A stretch of DNA of 64,000 nt from UBA8914 sp034002905 (GTDB lineage Bacteria; Pseudomonadota; Alphaproteobacteria; UBA9219). Location of the stretch: the NCBI GenBank assembly GCA_034002905.1, contig JAVEZQ010000003.1:124001-188000 (forward strand), given 5' to 3'. Below are positions 44,839-53,595 of this stretch, in pieces. How positions within the stretch are numbered: position 1 is the stretch's first letter; each line of letters starts with the position of its first letter. A program made the translations under genes and the position numbers. Under the pieces are notes generated by a model. That model was not told where the DNA came from. It saw only the letters and a list, made by a program, of their open reading frames with translations, and did not search any database.

Positions 44839-46512
44839 ATGACGGGGTATCGCGACGACATCACGATTGCGCGGGAAACACCACTTCTTCCCATTGAACA
44901 AGTTGCAGTTAAGGCTGGCTTCAATGTCAACAGCCTCTATCGTTACGGCCCCTATAAAGCCAAGATTGCTATGGAAGCAGCCCTTCCCCCTACTTCCTCC
45001 GCTTCTGGAAAATATGTGCTCGTTACCGCCATCAGTCCGACAACTGCCGGTGAAGGCAAAACAACGACAACGATCGGGTTGGGAGATGCACTCACAAAAC
45101 TGGGACAGAAAACGCTGATATGTTTGCGTGAACCCTCGCTTGGCCCCTGCTTTGGAATGAAGGGCGGCGCGACAGGCGGCGGCTTGGCCCAAGTCGCCCC
45201 TATGGACGAAATCAACCTGCACTTCACGGGTGACTTCCACGCCATCACAGCCGCCAATAATCTGCTTGCCGCGATGATTGATAACCACATTTATTGGGGC
45301 AATGAACTGCGGATTGACCCAACCAAGGTCACATGGCGGCGCGTGATGGACATGAATGATCGTGCGCTACGCAAAATTGTCGTTGGCCTCGATAACAACG
45401 GGCAGGTTCGCGAGGACGGTTTTGATATCACGGTCGCCTCAGAAGTTATGGCGATTTTCTGCCTTGCGAAAGACCTAACCGATCTGGAAGAACGCCTTGG
45501 CAATATCATCATTGGCCAGCGCTTTGATAAAAGCTTTGTCCGCGCTCGAGAACTTAAAGCCGCCCCAGCTATGGCTGCCCTGTTGCGCGATGCGTTTCAA
45601 CCCAATATCGTCCAAACTTTAGAGCACACGCCGACGCTCATTCATGGCGGCCCCTTTGCAAATATCGCGCATGGCTGTAACACAGTGGTTGCCTCGCGCC
45701 TTGCGTTAAGCCACGCCGACATTGTTGTGACGGAAGCTGGTTTTGGCGCCGATCTGGGTGCTGAGAAATTTCTGAACATCAAATGCCGCCAATCAGGCCT
45801 TGCGCCCGATGCTATTGTGATTGTCGCGACAGTGCGCGCCCTTAAGATGCACGGCGGCGTGGCAAAAGACCGTCTTGGCGAAGAAAATATTGCCGCCGTT
45901 TGTGCCGGAACAGCTAACCTCGTCTGCCATATCGAGAACATGAAGAAGTTTGGCGTGCCCGTTGTCGTCGCGATCAATCAATTCTCCACCGATACGCAAG
46001 CCGAGATGAATGTCATCCATCAAGCTTGCGAAGAGCGCGGTATCCGTGCCCATTTCTGCAATCATTGGGGTCTTGGCGGTGCGGGCGCCCTCACCCTTGC
46101 CCAAGACGTCGTCGATATGCTCAAGAACGGTAGCGCAAACTTTAAACTGCTTTATCCCGACATGCTGCCACTGCGCGAAAAGATCCAGACTGTTGCACGC
46201 GAAATCTATCGTGCAAAAGATGTTGATTTTGCACCTGCTGCGCTGCGCAAGCTCGCCCTCTATGAAAAAGAAGGTTATGGCAAATTTCCCGTCTGTATGG
46301 CCAAAACACAATACAGCTTCTCTGCGAATCCCAAGCTGTTGGGTGCGCCCAAGGGCCACGTCCTACCCGTTCGCGATGTACGCCTTTCGGCAGGTGCGGG
46401 CTTCGTCGTTGCACTGTGCGGCGAGATCATGACCATGCCGGGTCTTGGCCGCTCTCCCGCAGCCGAACGAATCCACATCAACCGCAATGGTCTTATTGAC
46501 GGCCTTTTCTAG
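44839..46512 (+). CDS. fhs: Formate--tetrahydrofolate ligase
   Basis: The enzyme makes 10-formyl-tetrahydrofolate from formate, THF and ATP for one-carbon metabolism. The 557 aa length is typical. The P-loop is TTAGEGKTTTTIGLG (residues ~60-74); GPCFGMKGGATGGGLAQV and the C-terminal MTMPGLGRSPAAERI are family signatures. The frame is open to a TTG at 44794, but the ATG at 44839 (MTGYRDDI) has GGGAGG ahead of it. A possible promoter is TTGCCT (44775) with TATCAC (44799). No terminator lies directly behind the gene. Confidence 0.97.
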   Translation: MTGYRDDITIARETPLLPIEQVAVKAGFNVNSLYRYGPYKAKIAMEAALPPTSSASGKYVLVTAISPTTAGEGKTTTTIGLGDALTKLGQKTLICLREPSLGPCFGMKGGATGGGLAQVAPMDEINLHFTGDFHAITAANNLLAAMIDNHIYWGNELRIDPTKVTWRRVMDMNDRALRKIVVGLDNNGQVREDGFDITVASEVMAIFCLAKDLTDLEERLGNIIIGQRFDKSFVRARELKAAPAMAALLRDAFQPNIVQTLEHTPTLIHGGPFANIAHGCNTVVASRLALSHADIVVTEAGFGADLGAEKFLNIKCRQSGLAPDAIVIVATVRALKMHGGVAKDRLGEENIAAVCAGTANLVCHIENMKKFGVPVVVAINQFSTDTQAEMNVIHQACEERGIRAHFCNHWGLGGAGALTLAQDVVDMLKNGSANFKLLYPDMLPLREKIQTVAREIYRAKDVDFAPAALRKLALYEKEGYGKFPVCMAKTQYSFSANPKLLGAPKGHVLPVRDVRLSAGAGFVVALCGEIMTMPGLGRSPAAERIHINRNGLIDGLF

Positions 46513-46723
46513 GCTTATTTCTTTCTTTTTGGTCTCAACCCAAAAGGGCTGTTACACTGCGTGCATGTTGAACACACCGCGCAATGACGGTGAAAGGGCC
46601 ATCTTAAAGGTTTGTCTGATCATAATCAAAATCCAGTCTGCAATATTATGTAACAGTGATAATCTTTAATCCCCTTCTCCCAAGCAATGAAAAGAGGAAA
46701 AGTTATGAAATAAGCTCAGTATT
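46513..46723. other. Intergenic region after fhs
   Basis: About 210 nt of AT-rich DNA precede the possible tiny ORF at 46724; together with the stretch to 46890 the gap is 378 nt. It contains AAGAGG followed by ATG AAA TAA at 46705-46713, a two-codon ORF with a good ribosome site, which might be a leader or chance. No RNA gene or clear promoter is seen. Confidence 0.5.
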
Positions 46724-46804
46724 ATGGTAAAAATCATTTATTTTCTGCTTATTATGGCCTGTTTTTCATCTTTTACCCTTTCGTTCTGCGGCAATCAAAG
46801 CTAG
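46724..46804 (+). CDS. Possible 26-residue hydrophobic peptide
   Basis: ATG 46724 to TAG 46802-46804 encodes MVKIIYFLLIMACFSSFTLS plus six residues ending GNQS. It has a basic start, a hydrophobic stretch and two Cys, like a very short signal or membrane peptide. Its stop lies within a terminator-like hairpin. A good ribosome site lies ahead of a two-codon ORF just upstream (46705), which might couple to it. The evidence is weak and it may be chance. Confidence 0.25.
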   Translation: MVKIIYFLLIMACFSSFTLSFCGNQS

Positions 46805-46819
46805 GTTTGCCGCACTTTT
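46787..46819 (+). terminator. Terminator-like hairpin before the glycine-zipper gene
   Basis: TGCGGCAA and TTGCCGCA form a perfect 8-bp stem around a 12-nt loop, followed by CTTTT. It could end the fhs transcript or that of the tiny ORF at 46724. Confidence 0.6.
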
Positions 46820-46890
46820 GCCATAGCAATTGTTTACACTTCTCAAAAGAAATGGCGCATAGGATGATGCCCATGGGAGAGGCTCAAACA

Positions 46891-47454
46891 ATGAGAATTG
46901 CAGGTTTCATATTGGTCGCCTTTATCCTCGCCTTGTTCGCGGGGCGATCCGCCTATGCTGGCGACAAAGCTCTTTTAGGTACGGGCATGGGTGCTGCTTT
47001 GGGCGGCTATGTCGGCAGTACAATTGGCAAGGGCGATGGCCAACTAGCCGCAACGGGGGCTGGTGTTTTTTTGGGCGGACTCATGGGGCATTCAATCGGT
47101 TCGTCAATGGAGCATTCAACCGCTGGCACCTACAGTTCGCGCAACTATGCCCCGATGAATGCCTTTCGGAATTACGCCCCCTATCAACCCAACTATGTCG
47201 CGCCTGAATACCCACAACAGGAAGTCATTTTTATCGATCCTTACCCCACAATAATCGAGGCACCTCAACAACAGGCCGTCTATGTCGACGGTGGTTATGT
47301 CGGCGTTCCCCAGCCACCAACACAGGCCCGTCTGCGCAAGCATCGTCATTGTCGCGAGTTTACGCAGACCATTCGCGTTGATGGCCATAATCGTGAAAGC
47401 TATGGGACGGCATGCCTGCGGCCTGACGGCTCATGGCAGATTGAACAGCGCTAA
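46891..47454 (+). CDS. 17-kDa surface-antigen-like glycine-zipper outer-membrane protein
   Basis: This 187 aa exported protein has a signal peptide (MRIAGFILVAFILALFAGRS, cleavage near AYA-GDKA). A glycine-zipper segment follows (GTGMGAALGGYVGSTIGKGD and TGAGVFLGGLMGHSIGSSM), then a Pro/Tyr-rich linker, and a C-terminal domain with CREFTQTIRVDGHNRESYG and TACLRPDGSWQI. That last pattern matches the C-terminus of the rickettsial 17-kDa antigen family. The start ATG has GAGAGG eight bases ahead; the longer upstream frame is not supported. There is no lipobox Cys right after the signal peptide, so it is probably not a lipoprotein. Structural role in the outer membrane is inferred. Confidence 0.85.
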   Translation: MRIAGFILVAFILALFAGRSAYAGDKALLGTGMGAALGGYVGSTIGKGDGQLAATGAGVFLGGLMGHSIGSSMEHSTAGTYSSRNYAPMNAFRNYAPYQPNYVAPEYPQQEVIFIDPYPTIIEAPQQQAVYVDGGYVGVPQPPTQARLRKHRHCREFTQTIRVDGHNRESYGTACLRPDGSWQIEQR

Positions 47455-47461
47455 TACCTCA

Positions 47462-48535
47462 ATGACCGCTGCTCCTGCCCCTGACTGGCATCTGGCCGAT
47501 TTTGATTTTCATTTACCGGAAGAGCGCATTGCTGCGCATCCTGTTGATCCTCGCGATCACGCACGACTCCTTCATGTCTGCGGTAAAAATCTTTCCGATC
47601 ATCATGTCTTTGACCTTCCCGCCCTTTTGCACGAAGGCGATGTTTTGGTCATGAATGATACAAAGGTTATTCCGGCTCGTCTCTTCGGCCTTCGGGGCGA
47701 GGTACGCGTTGAAGTCATGCTCAACAAACGCGAAGCAGGAGATGGCGAAGTCTGGTCAGCGCTCGCCCGTCCGGGCAAAAGGCTACGCGAGGGACAGGTT
47801 ATCGTTTTTGCCCCTGACTTCTCATCAGAAATCCTGTCCAAAAAAGAGGGGGGTGAGATTCTGGTGCGTTTTAATCAAGAAAAAGACGCCTTTTTTGCTG
47901 CCGTTCACGCACATGGGCATATTCCGCTGCCCCCCTATATCAAGCGGCCCGATGGCGATATGCCCGAAGATCGAACACGTTATCAAACCATATACGCTCG
48001 TCATGAGGGGGCCGTTGCCGCACCGACGGCAGGGCTTCATTTTACGCCCGAACTTTTCGCAAAGCTGGATGAAAAAGGCATCACACGAACAACCGTTACG
48101 CTGCATGTGGGCGCAGGAACATTCCTTCCCGTCAAGACAGAACGCGTGGCCGATCATGTGATGCACAGCGAATGGGGCGAGATCACGCCGGAAACGGCTG
48201 TTTCTCTCAACGCGGCCAAACGTGAAGGCCGTCGTATTGTCGTAGTCGGCACTACCTCTTTACGCCTGCTTGAAAGCTCCGCCGATGAAACTGGCATGAT
48301 CCATCCTTTTTGCGGAGAAACAGACATCTTTATCACGCCCGGCTATCGCTTTCGGGCCATTGACGCGATGCTGACCAATTTCCACCTGCCGAAATCCACG
48401 CTTTTTATGCTTGTCAGCGCTTTGGCTGGTCTTGAGCCCATGCGCAGCGCCTATGCCCATGCCATTGATAACGACTATCGCTTCTACTCCTATGGCGATG
48501 CCTGTTTGTTGGAGAAAGAAACAACGTCGTTTTAA
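47462..48535 (+). CDS. queA: S-adenosylmethionine:tRNA ribosyltransferase-isomerase
   Basis: QueA transfers the ribosyl part of SAM to 7-aminomethyl-7-deazaguanine in tRNA to give epoxyqueuosine. The 357 aa protein has the family blocks FDFHLPEERIAAHPVDPRDHARLL near the N-terminus (in pieces), VMNDTKVIPARLFG, GAVAAPTAGLHFTPEL, LHVGAGTFLPVK and FHLPKSTLFMLVSALAG. The frame extends into the previous gene, but the correct start is ATG 47462, 8 nt after the glycine-zipper stop. The ribosome site is weak. tgt follows 0.7 kb on. Confidence 0.97.
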   Translation: MTAAPAPDWHLADFDFHLPEERIAAHPVDPRDHARLLHVCGKNLSDHHVFDLPALLHEGDVLVMNDTKVIPARLFGLRGEVRVEVMLNKREAGDGEVWSALARPGKRLREGQVIVFAPDFSSEILSKKEGGEILVRFNQEKDAFFAAVHAHGHIPLPPYIKRPDGDMPEDRTRYQTIYARHEGAVAAPTAGLHFTPELFAKLDEKGITRTTVTLHVGAGTFLPVKTERVADHVMHSEWGEITPETAVSLNAAKREGRRIVVVGTTSLRLLESSADETGMIHPFCGETDIFITPGYRFRAIDAMLTNFHLPKSTLFMLVSALAGLEPMRSAYAHAIDNDYRFYSYGDACLLEKETTSF

Positions 48536-48719
48536 CCACAAGCGACCCGATTTTGGCATGTTTCTTACGAGCGAAACAGAATAATTATTATTATATTACA
48601 AACAGATACAGCTCTGCACATTCACTACTCTTCTTATCATGAAAGTTTTGTAAGCAAGTTTTTCTTTTGATACGGTGCCCCTCCGCCGCATTTGGCTCAT
48701 GTATGTTGTTGAGGAAAAC

Positions 48720-49181
48720 ATGGAACCGAAAATTAAGCTTGGAAACATAAGCTCGAAATCAAGAAAAATTGACCTCCTGCCAATAGCTCTTCCCAACATA
48801 GTGCTCCTTGCATGCATTCTTGGTATGAATACGCTTACTCAACAGTATTTTAAGACCAATATTGTCCCCGCTAAACAGCAATCAACTATACCCGTTGATC
48901 AACAGGAAAAATGCAGTATCGCTGTCAGAGATTTATTTACCATAGAATCCGAACCCCAAAGAGATGCCCAGAAGATTCAAAGGCAGCGATGGGTTGTTGA
49001 AAGTTTATGTCAAGTCTCAGCCCCTCTTTCCGAGAGGCAAGAGCTTTGCTCTGATGCAACAAAAGCCTATTTAGAGAAATCAACAAAAGGCCAAACTTTT
49101 TCGCCTGATACAACCAAAGCTCGCCACACACTGGGACTATTGTGCAGCACCATGAATGCGGGCCACAAACTTATTAAATGA
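48720..49181 (+). CDS. Unknown protein with one N-terminal membrane anchor
   Basis: This 153 aa protein is not recognised. A basic N-terminal tail of ~20 residues is followed by one hydrophobic helix (LLPIALPNIVLLACILGM, residues ~19-36) and a soluble part of ~115 residues with four Cys (CSIAV, LCQVS, LCSDA, LCSTM), which could form two disulfides in the periplasm. The ATG at 48720 has GAGG six bases upstream. DNA is AT-rich compared with queA and tgt on either side, so it may be a later insertion between them. Confidence 0.6.
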   Translation: MEPKIKLGNISSKSRKIDLLPIALPNIVLLACILGMNTLTQQYFKTNIVPAKQQSTIPVDQQEKCSIAVRDLFTIESEPQRDAQKIQRQRWVVESLCQVSAPLSERQELCSDATKAYLEKSTKGQTFSPDTTKARHTLGLLCSTMNAGHKLIK

Positions 49182-49235
49182 CAAAGATCATTGTTTTCAT
49201 TTCCACGGCGACGTGAGTTTGTTAGAAAGATGACC

Positions 49236-50363
49236 ATGACCGCCTTTTCCTTTAACCTGTCCCATACCGATGGCGCGGCGCGGCGCGGACGCGTGACAAC
49301 GGCACATGGGACATTTGAAACGCCTTGTTTTATGGCAACAGCGACTGCCGCAACCGTGAAAGCGATGACCGTCGATCAGGTACGCGCGAGCGGTGCTGAG
49401 CTTGCCATTTGCAATACCTATCATCTGATGCTGCGCCCCACAGCCGAACGCGTAGCTGAACTAGGCGGCCTTCACAAATTTATGAACTGGCCCGGCCCTA
49501 TTGTCACCGACTCCGGCGGGTTTCAGGTCATGTCGCTCGCGGGGCTTCGCAAGCTGTCCGAGGAAGGCGTTACCTTTCAGTCCCATGTAGATGGCAGCCG
49601 CCATATGCTTTCGCCCGAAAGGTCCATGGAAATCCAGCGCCTGCTAGATAGCGATATTACGATGGCCTTTGACGAATGCACGCCGCACCCCGCAACGCAC
49701 GACGTGGCCGCCGAATCCATGCACCTATCGATGCGCTGGGCCGAGCGTTGCAGCAAAGCCTTTGTCCGGCGTGAGGGTTATGCCCTGTTCGGTATTATAC
49801 AAGGCAGCGTCTATGAAGATTTGCGCACCGAGTCCATTCAGAAGCTGACGGAGCTTGATCTGGACGGCTTTGGCATTGGCGGGCTCGCCGTTGGCGAGGG
49901 GCAAGAGGAAATGCTCAAGGTTCTTAATTTCTCCCTGCCCCAACTTACGCTCGTTAAACCACGCTATTTGATGGGCGTCGGGACACCTTCCGATATCGTT
50001 GAAAGCGTCTATCGCGGCGTTGATATGTTTGATTGCGTGATGCCTACGCGCGCAGGACGCACAGGACGTGGCTATACCCATCGCGGCACGATCAACATAC
50101 GTAACGCACGGCACACCAATGACCCAAGACCGATTGATGATCGTTGCACCTGCCCCACCTGCGCCGGCTATTCCCGCGCTTATCTACACCATCTGTTCCG
50201 CTGTGAGGAGATTTTGGGCCCGATGCTCCTGACCCAGCATAACGAGCATTACTACCAGAACCTGATGAAAGGTCTGCGCAACGCGATTGAACAAGGCGCT
50301 CTACCCACATTCCGAGCACAGTTTTATGCAGATTGGGAACAGGGTGACATCACTGCTCTATAA
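49236..50363 (+). CDS. tgt: tRNA-guanine transglycosylase
   Basis: Tgt exchanges guanine-34 of tRNA-Asp, -Asn, -His and -Tyr for preQ1, the step before QueA. The 375 aa length equals that of the E. coli enzyme. The active-site region TDSGGFQVMSL, GIGGLAVGEG, the nucleophile Asp in DMFDCVMPTRAGRTG, and the zinc site CTCPTC...YLHHLF are all present. An ATG at 49230 is two codons earlier; AGAAAG is better placed for 49236. It ends before a strong terminator shared with pnp. Confidence 0.97.
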   Translation: MTAFSFNLSHTDGAARRGRVTTAHGTFETPCFMATATAATVKAMTVDQVRASGAELAICNTYHLMLRPTAERVAELGGLHKFMNWPGPIVTDSGGFQVMSLAGLRKLSEEGVTFQSHVDGSRHMLSPERSMEIQRLLDSDITMAFDECTPHPATHDVAAESMHLSMRWAERCSKAFVRREGYALFGIIQGSVYEDLRTESIQKLTELDLDGFGIGGLAVGEGQEEMLKVLNFSLPQLTLVKPRYLMGVGTPSDIVESVYRGVDMFDCVMPTRAGRTGRGYTHRGTINIRNARHTNDPRPIDDRCTCPTCAGYSRAYLHHLFRCEEILGPMLLTQHNEHYYQNLMKGLRNAIEQGALPTFRAQFYADWEQGDITAL

Positions 50364-50379
50364 GATTTAAAAAAGTTAA

Positions 50380-50410
50380 CGGCCACCCCTTTTCAGGGGT
50401 GGCCGCTTTT
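50380..50410. terminator. Bidirectional terminator between tgt and pnp
   Basis: A 10-bp GC-rich stem (CGGCCACCCC / GGGGTGGCCG) with a 6-nt loop is followed by TTTT on plus and by TTAACTTTTTT on minus. It separates the convergent tgt and pnp genes. Confidence 0.88.
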
Positions 50411-50432
50411 CTGTAATTGGAAAGAAGAAGTT

Positions 50433-52550
50433 TTACCCTTCTTGCTTACCGGACAGGTCGTTGCCATTGCTTTGATCGACGACTTTCATCGACAGCTTCA
50501 CTTTACCGCGGTCATCGACGCCAAGAACCTTGACGTGGACTTCCTGACCTTCGCTGAGAACATCACCAACCTTGCTGATGCGTTCCTTGCTGATTTCCGA
50601 GATATGGACAAGTCCGTCTTTCGAGCCAAGGAAGTTCACGAAAGCGCCGAAATCGACGATCTTCACAACCTTGCCCTTATAGACCATGCCCACTTCCGGC
50701 TCGGCCACAATGCCCTTGATCCAGTTGATGGCAGCTTCACCAGCCGCAGAGTCAACTGCCGCAACCTTAATGGTACCGTCATCTTCGATATCGATCTTCG
50801 CGCCCGTGGTTTCGCAAATTTCACGGATCACCTTGCCACCTGTGCCGATCACTTCACGGATCTTGTCCTTGGGGATCATAAAGGTGGTAATGCGCGGTGC
50901 ATTCTGGCTGACGCCTTCGCGTGCGCCCGTGAGCGCCTTGGCCATCTCGCCCAAGATATGCATACGACCATCTTTAGCCTGACCCAAAGCAATCTGCATG
51001 ATTTCCTTCGTGATCGATGTGATCTTGATGTCCATCTGCAGCGCTGTGACGCCTTGATCTGTACCCGCGACCTTAAAGTCCATATCGCCCAGATGATCTT
51101 CATCACCCAGAATATCGGACAGAACGGCAAAGCCACGATCTTCCTTAATTAATCCCATCGCGATACCCGCAACCGGACGTGGCAAGGGAACACCAGCATC
51201 CATAAGTGCCAACGACGAACCGCACACAGTAGCCATAGAGGAGGAACCGTTCGACTCCGTGATTTCGGAAACAACACGGATCGTGTAAGGGAACGCATCC
51301 TTAGCGGGCAAGAGCGGATGAATGGCACGCCAGGCTAGCTTGCCATGGCCGATTTCGCGACGTCCGGGACCTCCCATACGGCCAGCTTCACCGACCGAGT
51401 AAGGCGGGAAGTTATAATGCAGCATGAAATGCTCGCGATACTCACCCGTGAGCGCATCAATGATCTGCTCATCTTGTCCCGTGCCGAGAGTCGTGACGAC
51501 AATTGCCTGCGTCTCGCCACGCGTAAAGAGTGCCGAACCGTGCGTACGACCCAGAACGCCAACCTCGCCAACGATCGGACGGATTGTCTTGGTGTCGCGG
51601 CCATCAATACGGCGACCTGCATCCAAAATCATGGCGCGGACATGGTCGTATTTCATCTGATCGATCGCATCGAGAATGTGCTCATGCGCCATCTCTTCAG
51701 CAGGGATCGCGGCCAAAGCCTTTTCCTTCAACGCATCGATCTTAGCATAGCGGATTTGCTTAGCTGTCTCGTTATAGGCATCTTTCAAATCAGCGCCAAC
51801 AATGCCTTCAAGTTTGGCTATTAAAGCCTTCTTGTCATAGGCAGGCGGTGGCAGATCGCGGGGATCTTTCGCACAAGCCTCGGCCAGCGAGATGATCAAG
51901 TCGATTACAGGCTGCATCTGATCATGGCCAAACACAACAGCACCCAACATCACTTCCTCGGACAATTCCTTTGCCTCGGATTCAACCATCAAGACGCCTT
52001 CTTTCGTGCCCGCGACAACAAGATCAAGGGCGCTTTCTTCAATTTCCGTCAGCGTCGGGTTGAGGACATACTCGCCATTGATATAACCAACGCGCGCGCC
52101 GGCAATCGGTCCCAGGAAGGGAATGCCAGAGATCGTGAGCGCCGCCGAACAACCGATCATTGCCACCATATCGGGGCTGTTTTCCAGATCGTGGCTGAGC
52201 ACCGTGGCGATCACTTGCGTCTCGCACAGATATCCTTCAGGGAACAGCGGACGGATCGGACGATCGATCAGGCGGCTGATGAGTGTTTCGGCTTCCGTCG
52301 GACGGCCTTCACGACGGAAGAACCCGCCGGGGATGCGGCCAGCCGCAAAATATTTTTCCTGATAATTGACCGTGAGCGGAAAGAAATCCTGCCCTGGTTT
52401 TGCTTTTTTCGCGCCAACAACGGTACACAAAACCGTCGTTCCGCCCATGCTGGCCATCACCGCGCCGTCAGCTTGACGTGCAACCTTGCCTGTTTCAAGA
52501 ACAAGCTTGCGTCCGCCCCATTCCATTTCTTTTCGAAAAATTGTAAACAT
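50433..52550 (-). CDS. pnp: Polyribonucleotide nucleotidyltransferase (PNPase)
   Basis: PNPase is a 3'-to-5' phosphorolytic exoribonuclease. The 705 aa protein has two RNase PH domains (first with FFRREGRPTEAETLISRLIDRP, second with GSALFTRGETQAIV and the DQGVTALQMDIK active-site region), then a KH domain (GTGGKVIREICETTGAKIDIEDD, in pieces) and a C-terminal S1 domain (GMVYKGKVVKIVDFGAFVNFLGSKDGLVHISE, in pieces). The start is the ATG at 52548-52550 (MFTIFRKE) with GGAAG upstream. It normally follows rpsO directly; here two acetyltransferase genes lie between. Confidence 0.98.
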   Translation of the reverse strand: MFTIFRKEMEWGGRKLVLETGKVARQADGAVMASMGGTTVLCTVVGAKKAKPGQDFFPLTVNYQEKYFAAGRIPGGFFRREGRPTEAETLISRLIDRPIRPLFPEGYLCETQVIATVLSHDLENSPDMVAMIGCSAALTISGIPFLGPIAGARVGYINGEYVLNPTLTEIEESALDLVVAGTKEGVLMVESEAKELSEEVMLGAVVFGHDQMQPVIDLIISLAEACAKDPRDLPPPAYDKKALIAKLEGIVGADLKDAYNETAKQIRYAKIDALKEKALAAIPAEEMAHEHILDAIDQMKYDHVRAMILDAGRRIDGRDTKTIRPIVGEVGVLGRTHGSALFTRGETQAIVVTTLGTGQDEQIIDALTGEYREHFMLHYNFPPYSVGEAGRMGGPGRREIGHGKLAWRAIHPLLPAKDAFPYTIRVVSEITESNGSSSMATVCGSSLALMDAGVPLPRPVAGIAMGLIKEDRGFAVLSDILGDEDHLGDMDFKVAGTDQGVTALQMDIKITSITKEIMQIALGQAKDGRMHILGEMAKALTGAREGVSQNAPRITTFMIPKDKIREVIGTGGKVIREICETTGAKIDIEDDGTIKVAAVDSAAGEAAINWIKGIVAEPEVGMVYKGKVVKIVDFGAFVNFLGSKDGLVHISEISKERISKVGDVLSEGQEVHVKVLGVDDRGKVKLSMKVVDQSNGNDLSGKQEG

Positions 52551-52607
52551 TTTTCCGTCTTCCTTTTTCTTCATTGACGTCCCGCCTGCCCCCATGGCAA
52601 GCGGCCT

Positions 52608-53039
52608 TCATGCTGCGATACGCTTCATGAATCCTATGCGCCGATGGCCGTTTGGAAAATCGGCCTTCTCGACGAATTGCTGATAACCCAGTTTGGGATA
52701 AAATCCCTCCCCTTCGAAATCTTCTGTCCACAGATACGCACTGTGACAGCCGCGTGTGATGGCTTCGCGTTCGGCTTTTTCGACCAATTGCCGCCCTAGC
52801 CCCGACTTCCTCTGTTCCTTTTCGACCCAAATTGTGTCGATATACAGCCAATTCCAGAATGTTTTGCCCGTGAGACCGGCAATAATATGTCCGGCATCAT
52901 CGCGCACAATAATAGAAAGAGCTTGCTCGCTATAGGGCGGGGATGAGCGCTCCAACGCATTAGCAATCAATCCTTTGAGCAAGAAGGCATCTTCTTCAGG
53001 GTCGATATGATCCTTGATATCAAAGAAAAGCGTTTTCAT
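52608..53039 (-). CDS. GNAT-family acetyltransferase, copy 1 of a tandem pair
   Basis: This 143 aa Gcn5-related N-acetyltransferase has strand NWLYIDTIWVEKEQRKSGLG leading into the acetyl-CoA loop RKSGLGRQLVEKAEREA (R-x-x-G-x-G/A type), and ends FPNGHRRIGFMKRIAA. It is clearly paralogous to the next gene: both share FWNWLYID, a GxGR loop, YLW, FYxKxGY and GHRRIGFMKR. The start overlaps the stop of that gene by 4 nt. The substrate is unknown. It lies 57 nt upstream of pnp. Confidence 0.88.
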   Translation of the reverse strand: MKTLFFDIKDHIDPEEDAFLLKGLIANALERSSPPYSEQALSIIVRDDAGHIIAGLTGKTFWNWLYIDTIWVEKEQRKSGLGRQLVEKAEREAITRGCHSAYLWTEDFEGEGFYPKLGYQQFVEKADFPNGHRRIGFMKRIAA

Positions 53040-53494
53040 CTCGACCCCGCTTGTTCAGAAGTCTGTAACAACCGCTTCATAAAACCAATGCGCCGATGGC
53101 CAACCGGAAACCCCGGCAACTCGGCAAAAACTTCATATCCCATCTTGGCATAAAAATCGGGCGAGGTGAAACTTTGAGCCCAAAGATAAACGCCCGTGCA
53201 GTCGCGCGCACGCGCCTCTTCTTCTGCCGCTTCGATCAAGCTGCGGCCAACGCCCTGCCCGCACAGCGCGTCATCCACCCAAAGGGAGTCGATATAAAGC
53301 CAATTCCAGAAACTTTCCCCATATAGCCCCGCGACGATGCGATCATCATCTTCGTCGCGCTTAAGAATCGAAAGGGGAACAAAATCGAGCGTTAGACCCG
53401 TCTCTTCGCGGGTGTAATCGTGAAGACGCTCTTCTAAGGCGTCTAAATCTTCAGGATCGATGTAGTCAGATATCTCGAGCAAACCAACGGACAA
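53036..53494 (-). CDS. GNAT-family acetyltransferase, copy 2 of a tandem pair
   Basis: This 152 aa GNAT protein has the acetyl-CoA motif CGQGVGRSLIEAAEEEARARD and the same ending (GHRRIGFMKR) as the adjacent copy, from which it differs mostly in the N-terminal ~55 residues. A tandem duplication is the simple explanation. The two overlap by ATGA, so they are translated together. It starts about 100 nt after the rpsO stop, past a hairpin, so it may be read from the rpsO transcript or its own promoter. Confidence 0.88.
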   Translation of the reverse strand: MSVGLLEISDYIDPEDLDALEERLHDYTREETGLTLDFVPLSILKRDEDDDRIVAGLYGESFWNWLYIDSLWVDDALCGQGVGRSLIEAAEEEARARDCTGVYLWAQSFTSPDFYAKMGYEVFAELPGFPVGHRRIGFMKRLLQTSEQAGSR

Positions 53495-53556
53495 GTTTTC
53501 TTTTCCTTACCAACCGAGCGGGACGGATTTCCTGCTCGCCTTCCTTAATAATCAGC

Positions 53557-53586
53557 AAGGGGCTTTCGCTATGGCAAAAGCCCCTT
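53557..53586 (-). terminator. Hairpin after rpsO
   Basis: AAGGGGCTTT and AAAGCCCCTT form a perfect 10-bp stem with a 10-nt loop just past the rpsO stop (53596). No long T run follows on minus. It may be a weak terminator or an RNase III processing stem like the one between rpsO and pnp in E. coli. Confidence 0.6.
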
Positions 53587-53595
53587 CCCCTGATC

